DNA from: JBDNJM01 sp041687755 | GTDB lineage: Bacteria > Planctomycetota > UBA1135 > GCA-002686595 | Assembly (NCBI GenBank): GCA_041687755.1 | Contig: JBDNJM010000024.1 | Location: 1 to 27,211 of the forward strand | DNA length: 27,211 nucleotides | Reading direction: 5' to 3' | In this document: one piece after another, positions 15,044-22,204 of the stretch | Layout: each line of letters begins with the position of its first letter | How positions within the stretch are numbered: position 1 is the first letter of the stretch | The notes under the pieces: generated by a model | Seen by the model: only the letters and a program-made list of their open reading frames with translations | What the model was told of the DNA's origin: nothing | Database searches by the model: none | Translations under genes and position numbers: made by a program

Positions 15044-15372
15044 TCAGGCCATGCCGAGTCCATGGCGGTGATCCTGAAGCTTGTCGAGATGCCTGCGCAC
15101 CGCCTTGTTCAGGCGCTCCGCAGCATGGCTAACGGCCGAGCCGGCATTCGCCGCGCGCTCCTCGATCACCAGGGTCTTGGGTCCCGCCACTTCAGCCACA
15201 AGGGTGCACTTGATGTCGGGGCCGCCTGTCGAAGCATTGACGTCCTTTAGCTGGACGCGGCTTCGCGCACGTGTTGCGCATGGCGCTCGAGCGCGTGCTC
15301 GATGCTCCAGTCAATGGTGGCGTGGAACCGGGAAGGAACTTCGACGTCGTCGAACCGCTTGTCGATCCGCAT
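15044..15372 (-). pseudogene. Frameshifted HPF/RaiA-like paralogue
   Basis: It starts MRIDKRFDDVEVPSRFH and runs in one frame to HVRE near 15262, then hits a stop. The rest of the family sequence (VQLKDVNA, DIKCTLVAEVAGPKTLVIEERAANAGSA, HLDKLQDHRHG) continues in another frame to a TGA at 15044-15046. One missing base within about 15258-15262 explains it: restoring it gives a 109-residue protein collinear with the intact copy. The leader before the ATG also matches that copy (GGAGAC then CCC). Because the rest of both frames is well kept, the break is recent or a sequencing error. Confidence 0.8.
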
Positions 15373-15565
15373 GAAGGGTGTCTCCGGGACAGGGTCTTGC
15401 AGAAGGCAAAGGGAGAAGCCCGAAGAGGGCCGGGAACCGAACCGCCAAAGCTCGGGTTTGCCAGCGGGCAGGGATCCAGCTCGGCTCACTCCAGCCGCTA
15501 ACCCAGACCGGGCAGGAGTTTCGGGTCTTGCCGAGCCTCCGCAAAAATCCGTCCCCAGGCATGCG

Positions 15566-15601
15566 AGAACCCGCCCTCGGCCGGAGCCGGGTGCGGGTTC
15601 T
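15566..15601 (-). terminator. Hairpin downstream of the kinase gene
   Basis: AGAACCCGC (15566-15574) and GCGGGTTCT (15593-15601) form a perfect 9-bp stem, with a further inner GC stem. It lies 35 nt past the kinase stop. On the minus strand ATTTTTGC follows about 18 nt later. Confidence 0.6.
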
Positions 15602-15635
15602 GATAAGAGCGCTCGCGGTCGCGGCCGCCTGAGAT

Positions 15636-17846
15636 CTACAGGTGGACCTTGTGTGCGATCCGCTCAAGGCTGCGGGCGATGCGCTCCAGCTCGTCGTCAT
15701 CGAGGTCGTCTGAGCAGGTCGAGAGGTCGAACGAGCCACCGCCGCCATTGAGCTCGCGGGAGAGCAAGTTGGCTTGCGGATTCCCGGAGGAGTTGTCGCC
15801 GTAGTACAGCACCGAGTCAATCATCGAGCTGCGCGAGTCCAAGTTGCGCAGGGAGCGCACGACGCCCTCGTCGTCCACCACCGAGTGGCCGACTAGGTTG
15901 CGGGCGTTGGCGACGATTTCGAGTTCGTCGGAGCTGAGTCCTTCCACGTCGAATTCGCTGAGGACGCGCAGGCCCGGCGTGCGCTGCAGCCGCTCGCGCA
16001 GCTCGCTGAACTCCTCGCTGGCGTAGTGCGAACGTTGGCCGACGAACAAGACGCGGTGCGGCACGCTCTCGGGGACGTTGACGGTCACGTCCAGCTTGTG
16101 GTCGCGACCGTTGATACGCACGTTGCCGGAGACGCGCGGAGCCGACGGAGGAGTCGGGGTGGCGCTGGCGCGGGCGAAGCTGGGCCCATGCGAGGACATG
16201 CTGGCCGTAATGATCTGGCTTCGGCCGCCTTCCACGTGCGCGCTGCCCGACGTCGCAGCGATCGCGCCGAGGAAGCCGATCCCGATCACGATCAGGGCGG
16301 CGAAGGCCATCGCTCCGCTTCCGCCCCTCGAGCGCGTGCCGGAAGCGACGGTGTCCGCTTCCCAGCCGTGCTGGGCGTGCCAGCGCTGCTTGCGGCCGGC
16401 GGCGGCGTGGAACTTATCGGTGAATCCGGCTGCCTTGGCCGCCTTGCGCTTGCCCCCTGCAACGTTGCGCAGACGCCCCAGCGGCAGCGGCGGCGGAACG
16501 TCCGAGGCGCGGCGCGGCGCGGAACCACCCATCGAGGGCAAGTCGGCCGGGCGCAGGGCGAAGGGATCGCGTGCTTCTATCAGCACCGCCAGGTCGGCCG
16601 ACATCTCTTCGGCGCTCGAGTAGCGGCTCTTGACCTCCGCCATGGCGCGGCGCACGACCCAGCGCAGGGCATCGGGGCAGCGCTTCGTTAGGCGCGAGAG
16701 GTTGCCGTGGGCGGGGAAGTCCCCCTCGACCAGGAAGTACAGCAGCGCGCCGACCGAGTAGAGGTCGAACTTGACGCCGTCCACTTCGTGAACCTTCACG
16801 CCCTGCATCGCGAGGCGCACCAGCTCCGGGTCGCGGTAGTACTCGGTGCCGTGGGTCGTCAGCGTCATCGCCGAGGCGAGCGGGGTGACGAGGCCCAGGT
16901 CGACCAACTCCACGCGGTCGCCGGAGACGATCACGTTGCTGGGCTTGATGTCCTTGTGCCACAGGCCGTTGGCGTGAAAGCGCGCCAGGATGTCCACCAG
17001 GCCCGCGCCGTAACCCATCACCGCGCGCACGCCCGGATCCGACAGCCCGCCGGCGGGCGAGGTCGAGTGCAGCTCGCGCGCCACCGCGCCCAGGTCGTCG
17101 CCGGGCACGTAGGGCATCACGTAGTGGAAGCGCGTCGGCGTCAGCTCGTGCTCGAGCACTAGCCCCATCGAGCGGGCCGCCTCGAGCGCCCGGCTCTCGC
17201 GCACGATCTGCGGCAGGGTCGAGCCGCCGTCGAGGCTGAAGGCCTTGATGACCGCCTGCTCGGGCAGCCGCGCGCCCTCGGCTTCCATGACCTGGCGCTT
17301 CTCCTCGGTGGGCTCGGCTAGGAACAGCTTGGCGCCGGAGCCGCCGCGGGGCAGTGAGCCAGTGATCGTCCAGCCGGCGAAGCTCGCCGGGCCGTTCTTC
17401 GGAAGGTCCCGTCCTGGCGCCGCCTGAATCGCGGCCGGCAGGCGCTTCTCAAATCCATCGATCAGCGACCCCAGCCCGACCATACGCAGGGGGTAAGAGA
17501 TGCCGGCGCGGTACAGCGCCACGGCCGACAGCTTGAACTCACGACCGCTCTCGCGGGCGAAGTGCCGGGCCGCGCTCCAGCGCCCCAGGGCCACGTTCAG
17601 CGCGGAGAAGGGCAGCAGCGCCACGCCCGTGACGAGACTGCCGGCGCTGCGCAAGGTGTGCAGCACGATCCCGTGCAGCGAGCGGCCGAAGTGCACCAAC
17701 AAGGCGCCCAGTCCGTGGAAGATGGCGCCGATGGCCTTTCCGATGCCGACCAGGATCTTCGCCAGCAGAGCGACGATCCCGAACACCACGAAGCCGGCTG
17801 CCAGGGCGGCGAAGATTGATCCCAGGATGACGATGGGCGTGGTCAT
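15636..17846 (-). CDS. Membrane Ser/Thr protein kinase with unusual N- and C-terminal domains
   Basis: A 736-residue Hanks-type kinase. Residues 1-90 contain one or more hydrophobic helices (VILGSIFAALAAGFVVFGIV first). The kinase domain is about 155-425: glycine loop PRGGSGAK (166-173), Lys201 (VIKAF), Glu217, catalytic loop HKDIKPSN (297-304), DLG (316-318) in place of DFG, and GTEYYRDPE (333-341). A basic linker follows, then a membrane helix at about 513-532 and about 200 residues outside the membrane that match nothing I know. The kinase thus lies between two membrane regions. It is encoded 65 bp after the sigma factor on the same strand, so the two are probably one operon. The HRD to HKD and DFG to DLG changes are tolerated in active kinases. 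Confidence 0.85.
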   Translation of the reverse strand: MTTPIVILGSIFAALAAGFVVFGIVALLAKILVGIGKAIGAIFHGLGALLVHFGRSLHGIVLHTLRSAGSLVTGVALLPFSALNVALGRWSAARHFARESGREFKLSAVALYRAGISYPLRMVGLGSLIDGFEKRLPAAIQAAPGRDLPKNGPASFAGWTITGSLPRGGSGAKLFLAEPTEEKRQVMEAEGARLPEQAVIKAFSLDGGSTLPQIVRESRALEAARSMGLVLEHELTPTRFHYVMPYVPGDDLGAVARELHSTSPAGGLSDPGVRAVMGYGAGLVDILARFHANGLWHKDIKPSNVIVSGDRVELVDLGLVTPLASAMTLTTHGTEYYRDPELVRLAMQGVKVHEVDGVKFDLYSVGALLYFLVEGDFPAHGNLSRLTKRCPDALRWVVRRAMAEVKSRYSSAEEMSADLAVLIEARDPFALRPADLPSMGGSAPRRASDVPPPLPLGRLRNVAGGKRKAAKAAGFTDKFHAAAGRKQRWHAQHGWEADTVASGTRSRGGSGAMAFAALIVIGIGFLGAIAATSGSAHVEGGRSQIITASMSSHGPSFARASATPTPPSAPRVSGNVRINGRDHKLDVTVNVPESVPHRVLFVGQRSHYASEEFSELRERLQRTPGLRVLSEFDVEGLSSDELEIVANARNLVGHSVVDDEGVVRSLRNLDSRSSMIDSVLYYGDNSSGNPQANLLSRELNGGGGSFDLSTCSDDLDDDELERIARSLERIAHKVHL

Positions 17847-17911
17847 GGTGAGCGAGGGGGGGGGCTTGGGGGCTGCTGGCGGGGTCGGTCGGGCGGCGGA
17901 GTCTGAGGGAC

Positions 17912-18679
17912 TCAGCGGGTGTGGGGCCCGTTTTGGGGCTCGAGTCGAACCTGCGCCGCGCGGGCGTAGACCTCGGCCAGAGCCTCGTCAAAGAGGGCGT
18001 CCGAAGCCTTCTTGGGATTCGGGTCCAGCCCGTTGCGCGTCGCTTCGGCCAACTCCTCGTCGGTGAAGCTGAAGCGCAGCAACACGTCCTGGAGCTTCTC
18101 TCGAAGCAGGACGCGCACTTTGGTCAGCCGACGGCTCGTCGCGGCCTCCGAAAGGCCCAGGTCCGCGGCCACCTGCTTGCCCGAAGTGCCTTCCAGCACA
18201 CGCATTCTGAACACGTTGAAGTCGACGAAGTCGCACTCCCGCTCGGCCAGCCGGATCGAGGCCTCGATCTTGGCGTCGAACACAAGCTGCTCGTAAGCCT
18301 CGTCCGGCCCGTCGCGCCCGTCATCCACATCAATCGACCCGTCGGGCCCCCCATCGAGGGTCAGCGGCTTCCGGCCGGCCCCGCGCTTGAGCGCCGAGCG
18401 GCGGTCGAACTCGTCCGTCAGGGTGTAGCGGGCGATCGCCAGCAGCCAGGTCGAGAAGCGCACCCCGCGGCTCGGATCGTGGGTGTCGATCGCGGTCGCC
18501 AGGGCCGCCAGGGTCTCCTGAGACAGGTCCTGGACGGTCTCGAAGCCGATATGGCCCCGCCCCCAGCGGCTGAGCTGAGCCTTGATCACCGGGCCAAAGG
18601 TCTCCCACAGCTCGAACCAGGCCTGGCCGTCGCGTTGGCGCAGGCGCGCGATGAAGCCGGTCGTGACGTCTTGGACCAT
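17912..18679 (-). CDS. ECF-type RNA polymerase sigma factor with C-terminal extension
   Basis: A 255-residue sigma70-family protein. Region 2 is at about 15-95 (DLSQETLAALATAIDTHDPS, then FSTWLLAIARYTLTDEFDRR) and region 4 at about 148-195 (EGTSGKQVAADLGLSEAATS, then LTKVRVLLREKL). About 55 extra residues follow region 4. No anti-sigma gene is present; a membrane kinase follows instead, so phosphorylation is the likely control, as known for kinase-linked ECF groups. The ATG at 18679 (MVQDVTTGF) is used; the frame is open to 18787, but that part is Pro-rich. Its own upstream region holds an element also found before the coiled-coil gene. Confidence 0.85.
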   Translation of the reverse strand: MVQDVTTGFIARLRQRDGQAWFELWETFGPVIKAQLSRWGRGHIGFETVQDLSQETLAALATAIDTHDPSRGVRFSTWLLAIARYTLTDEFDRRSALKRGAGRKPLTLDGGPDGSIDVDDGRDGPDEAYEQLVFDAKIEASIRLAERECDFVDFNVFRMRVLEGTSGKQVAADLGLSEAATSRRLTKVRVLLREKLQDVLLRFSFTDEELAEATRNGLDPNPKKASDALFDEALAEVYARAAQVRLEPQNGPHTR

Positions 18680-18795
18680 GGGGGGCAATCGGGGGGCTGA
18701 GGTCTGGGGGTGAGCCGTGGGGAGATCGGCGGGCGCTGACCTGGGGCCCCATCGCGGCGAGTTCTTCTCTGGGGGCATACGACCCAAGGCTCCAA

Positions 18796-18852
18796 GCTAT
18801 TCGGAGAGGGGGCGACTCGGGGGACCAACTGCCCGGCGGCGCCCCGAATAGC
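18796..18852 (-). promoter_or_regulatory. Hairpin in the leader of the sigma/kinase mRNA
   Basis: GCTATTCGG (18796-18804) and CCGAATAGC (18844-18852) are a perfect 9-bp inverted repeat, and an inner GGCG/CGCC pair (18811-18814 with 18840-18843) extends the stem. It would lie about 60 nt into the predicted sigma mRNA. It could be a regulatory RNA fold or a protein-binding palindrome. Confidence 0.4.
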
Positions 18853-18919
18853 GGCCCTCGGTCCCCGCGAGGGCGGGTCGGGCAGGGGAAATTCACCCCC
18901 CCCCCGTCGAGCCCCGAAA

Positions 18920-18944
18920 AGCTGGCCTGCCCCCGTGTTGTTCC
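18920..18944 (-). promoter_or_regulatory. Predicted ECF-type promoter of the sigma/kinase operon
   Basis: Read on minus, it starts GGAACAACACGG and ends GGCCAGCT. GGAAC is the classical ECF -35 motif. The same 25-bp element, 22 of 25 identical, lies in opposite orientation at 19081-19105; similarity stops at both ends. It faces the sigma gene, whose ATG is about 240 bp away. Sequence between the element and 18680 includes a run of 11 C residues (18897-18905 region) and the hairpin at 18796-18852, but no gene. Confidence 0.6.
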
Positions 18945-19080
18945 GCCCGACCCGCCCCTGGGCCAAGTGCTCACGGTCGAGAGCCTTAGGGCTCCCAGCC
19001 GCCCGGCCTCCCCACGGGGGCGACCCCCTGCTCGCGGCAAATCCCTGCTCCGCGGGCGCTAGGCCCCGCTCGCCACCCCT

Positions 19081-19105
19081 GGAACAACACGGAAGCCGGC
19101 CAGCT
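19081..19105 (+). promoter_or_regulatory. Predicted ECF-type promoter of the coiled-coil gene
   Basis: Starts GGAACAACACGG and ends GGCCAGCT on plus, differing from the minus-strand element at 18920-18944 only at three central positions. It faces the coiled-coil gene, with about 215 bp between the element and the ATG. The leader 19106-19318 is GC-rich and I see no gene in it. Confidence 0.6.
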
Positions 19106-19318
19106 CCTTGCCTGTATTTCAGGGGCGCTCGCCAGGCGCCCAGCGGGCCTCCTCCCAGAATCCCGCGCGCACCCCGCAATCCTGCCCCCGGATTTCCCAA
19201 GAAGCTCTCGAACCCGAACCCCGGCGGCCCGCGACGCGGCCTCCCGCCAGGGCTCATCAGAACCCCGGGCGCCCCCCGCATCGATTGCACCGGCGCCCCC
19301 GACCCGATCCAAATAACC

Positions 19319-20239
19319 ATGCGCAAAGTCATCCGATTCGCCGTGCGAACCACCGTGCTGGGTGGCCTCGCCGTGGGAGCCCTCGCAGGCGGCACCGCTC
19401 TCTTCGCCGGCCCCGACCGGGCCCATGCGATGTTCGACGAGCTCCGCGGCCAGGTCCACAGCGCCATCGACTCCAGCATCTCCGACCCCGTCGCGATGCG
19501 TGCCAAGCTGCGCCGCCTCGAGAGCGAGTACCCCGAGCGCATCGCCGAACTGTCCGGCGACCTCGCCGAGGTCCGCGACCACGTCGGCAAGGTCGTCAAC
19601 GAGCGACGCGTCAGCGATCGCGTCGTCGAGCTGGCCGACCTCGACATCAAGGCCCTCGAGACCCAGGTCGCCCGGCTGTCGAGCGGCCAAGAGCCGGACA
19701 TGCGCTCCGCCTCGAACATCGCCATGGCCCAGGACCGCCATGACCTGGCCCAGGCCAAGAACCGCCTGAACCAGGTGCGCCAAACCCGCCTGGCCTACAG
19801 CTCCCGCGCCTCGGAGACCGAGCGCGAGCTGACCTACCTCGACGCACAGGAGCAACGTCTCACCGACGCCCTGGGCCAGCTCGAACTCGAGCACGCCCAG
19901 TTCCAGACCCAGCTCGACCAGATCGAGCGCCAGGTCGACGCGATCGAGCGCAACAGCGACATGATCGCGATGATGAAGAAGCGCCAGCGCGCCCTCGACG
20001 AGATTGGCCGCTACGAGGCGATCAGCCTCGACGGCCTGGTCGGCAGCCTCGCCGAAGTGCGCAGCCGCCAAGAGGCCGAGCTCGACGTGCTCACCATCAG
20101 CTCCAACCAGATGTCCTACGAGGACTTCGCCAAGATGGAACTGCAGGCCGAAGCTGAAGGCCAAGCCGTCTACGAAGGCGCCGTGACCTTCGAGTCGAAC
20201 GGCACCGGGCTGCTGATGGTCACCCCCTCGCAGAACTGA
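19319..20239 (+). CDS. Exported or membrane-anchored coiled-coil protein, unknown function
   Basis: A 306-residue protein. The N-terminus has a signal or anchor segment (RTTVLGGLAVGALAGGTALF, about 10-29) followed by AHA, a possible signal peptidase site. Residues about 55-275 are rich in Glu, Gln, Arg, Leu and Ala with heptad-like spacing (for example LRRLESEYPERIAELSGDLA and LGQLELEHAQFQTQLDQIER), so a long coiled coil is expected. No enzymatic motif. I do not recognise a family; the look is that of PspA- or cell-envelope-type coiled coils. It is divergent from the sigma/kinase operon and shares the 25-bp upstream element, so it is probably a target of that sigma factor. The ATG at 19319 is chosen for the signal segment; the longer upstream frame is Pro-rich. 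Confidence 0.8.
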   Translation: MRKVIRFAVRTTVLGGLAVGALAGGTALFAGPDRAHAMFDELRGQVHSAIDSSISDPVAMRAKLRRLESEYPERIAELSGDLAEVRDHVGKVVNERRVSDRVVELADLDIKALETQVARLSSGQEPDMRSASNIAMAQDRHDLAQAKNRLNQVRQTRLAYSSRASETERELTYLDAQEQRLTDALGQLELEHAQFQTQLDQIERQVDAIERNSDMIAMMKKRQRALDEIGRYEAISLDGLVGSLAEVRSRQEAELDVLTISSNQMSYEDFAKMELQAEAEGQAVYEGAVTFESNGTGLLMVTPSQN

Positions 20240-20279
20240 GTCCAGCCCCCTGACGGCCTCTGCTACACGGGCCGCCCAC

Positions 20280-20327
20280 AACGAAAGCAGCCCCCCCGAG
20301 CGATCGCTCGGGGGGGCTGCTCTCGTT
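20280..20327. terminator. Strong bidirectional terminator hairpin
   Basis: A 36-bp perfect palindrome (20286-20321, centre GATC) with a run of seven C and seven G; five more bases pair outside a single mismatch (20280-20284 with 20323-20327). It lies between the convergent coiled-coil gene and the TraT-like gene. Confidence 0.85.
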
Positions 20328-20342
20328 CAGGTGTCGAGCGCC

Positions 20343-21194
20343 CTACTGGGGCAGCATTTGGCGGACGACCTTCTGGGTGCGCTCGAGGATCGGGCCCATG
20401 GCTTCGCCCTCCTTCATGTTCATCTGGTTGGCCCAGGTGGACAGGCGAATGCCATGCGGGAAGTAGTTGCTCGTCTTCTCGATTGAGGCGGACGTCGAGT
20501 TCGAGGTCGTGTTGGTACCGCCCTCGCCCATGCGGTCGTTGCCCGTGTTCGCGCCCGATGAACCCGCAGTGCCGCTGTCGCTCACCACCTCGAAGGTGAC
20601 TCCGCCTTCGCGGTACTCCTCGAGCACGAAGTCATTGATCAGCGCCCACTCGCGCGGCTTGGAGGCGTTCGAGATGCCAATGCCCGCGAGTCCACCGACG
20701 GCTGCCCCGGCACCGACGCTAACGCCCCAGTTGTCGGTCGCACTGTTGACGAGCGCGTAGGTGCCAACGCCGATTGCAGCGCCTGAAATGGCGCCCATCG
20801 CGTTGCCGATGCTCGATCCCCCCGTATCCGGTGCGACCTCGCCGAAGAAGCGCGTGCGGGCGCGCAGGCGGAACTTGGCTTGGGTCGGATCGTCGACGAG
20901 AGTCCAGCCTTGCTCGACGGCAGAGTCCTTCAACAGCTGAGTCAAGTCGAGTTCTGCATCGCTGATGTTGCTGTACGAAATGTAGACGGTCTTGTCAGCG
21001 GGCGCCGGCGGCTCAAGCCCGTTCGGCGGCGCGACAATCCACACCGTGCCGCTCTGCTCGGAGGCGTATTTGTTGGCGGTGAGCTTGCCCAGACCGCGGC
21101 TGACCGCGGTGCAGCTTCCGAGGGCGGGCAGGACCAAGAAGAGGCAGCTGGCGAGCGCGATGCGGCCGGCCGACGCTTGTGTGAGCTTGAACAT
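20343..21194 (-). CDS. TraT-like outer-membrane lipoprotein
   Basis: A 283-residue lipoprotein: the signal peptide ends in lipobox LGSC with Cys28. The mature start (CTAVSRGLGKLTA), SGTVWI, KTVYISYSNISD and an alternating Gly/Ala hydrophobic middle (about 130-180) follow the layout of TraT, the surface-exclusion/complement-resistance lipoprotein of F-like plasmids. It differs by a Ser/Thr/Gly-rich insert (about 210-240) and a longer C-terminus. TraT homologues occur on chromosomes of many Gram-negative bacteria outside plasmids, and no conjugation genes are nearby, so the role here is unknown. The start is the ATG just before the signal peptide. The 194 bp upstream show no clear promoter. Confidence 0.8.
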   Translation of the reverse strand: MFKLTQASAGRIALASCLFLVLPALGSCTAVSRGLGKLTANKYASEQSGTVWIVAPPNGLEPPAPADKTVYISYSNISDAELDLTQLLKDSAVEQGWTLVDDPTQAKFRLRARTRFFGEVAPDTGGSSIGNAMGAISGAAIGVGTYALVNSATDNWGVSVGAGAAVGGLAGIGISNASKPREWALINDFVLEEYREGGVTFEVVSDSGTAGSSGANTGNDRMGEGGTNTTSNSTSASIEKTSNYFPHGIRLSTWANQMNMKEGEAMGPILERTQKVVRQMLPQ

Positions 21195-21388
21195 CGAGAA
21201 GAGCGTGCTGGACCCGGGCTCGGGTCGGGGGGGTGAAGAGTGTTCGCGGGGCCGGTTTTAGCCCCCACTAGAAACCTAGCGGATGACCTAGCTCAGCAAC
21301 AACCCTGCGGGAACGGAGGCGCCTCCCCGTAAGGGCTTCTGGGGAAATTCGCCGGTCCGTGCGCCAACCCTTCCGACGCCCCTCAGGT

Positions 21389-22101
21389 TCAAATCGAGTC
21401 CAGCTTCTTCAGCAGCCCTGCGTCGTCCGGGAACAGCGCCAGGCCCTGGGACCAGGCGGCCAGCGCCTCCTCGCGGCGGCCCTGCTGCTCTTAGAGGTTG
21501 CCCAGCCACTGATAGCTGCTCGCGAAGCGCGGCTCGAGCGCGCCCTGCTCCTGCTGCTCGACCAACACCTCGAAGTCGCGGATCGCCTCGTAGTGTCCGA
21601 GCCGCGCAGGGTGTGCAGCTCGCCCGTCTCCGGCTGCAGGGCCATCTGAGCTTCCATTTCTGCCAGCAGAGCGTGCAGCTGATCGTTGTCGTGCGCTTGG
21701 GACCACAGTGCCTCGGCCTCGGGGCCAGTGAAGCCGGCCTCCGCGAGCAGGCGATAGGCCGAGTGGACGTCGGTCGCGCCGCCGGGCTAGGCGGGGCTCT
21801 CCGGCTGCTCTTCGAGAAGCGCGGAGGGATCGACGAGCCGCAGAACCGCCGACTTCACCGCCGCGGCGGCAGCCCCGTCGGGTTGATCGCGACGCGGTGC
21901 CACATCGAGGCTGAGCGAAGCGCTGGAGCAGCGCTTGAGCGACTCCATCCGGCGACCTAGCTCGCGCAGCGCCTCCGCGAAGTTCGCGTCGCTCGCAGGG
22001 ACCGCCTGCCGGTCCGCAGGTTCGGATGCGAGGCTCACCGTCATTAGAGAAACTGTCGGTCTCAGAGCGGCGGATGCCGCCAACAAAGGAACGGGGCGCA
22101 T
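21389..22101 (-). pseudogene. Decayed exported TPR-like protein gene
   Basis: From ATG 22101 the frame gives a signal-like start (MRPVPLLAASAALRPTVSLM). It meets TAG at 21787-21789, continues in the same frame (SAYRLLAEAGFTGPEAEALW), shifts frame near 21600-21620 (LGHYEAIRDFEVLVEQQEQG), meets TAA at 21491-21493, and ends with TPR-like sequence (GRREEALAAWSQGLALFPDD) at a TGA at 21389-21391. At least two nonsense codons and one frameshift. It may be the downstream part of the same locus as the kinase remnant at 22205-23796. The 103 bp between the two show nothing else. Confidence 0.65.
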
Positions 22102-22204
22102 GGAAGATCTGGGGCACAGGTTGGTGCACTGCAGGGCGGGCAGTTGTTGCCCGAGCGACCGCTGCAACACTCACCCGCCTGTCGAACGGCGAACCCGAAG
22201 GGGA

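Noticed and set aside
21315..21326. 12-bp palindrome GGAGGCGCCTCC after the decayed TPR gene
   Set aside because: Perfect but short for such GC-rich DNA, and without a T-run; too weak to call a terminator.
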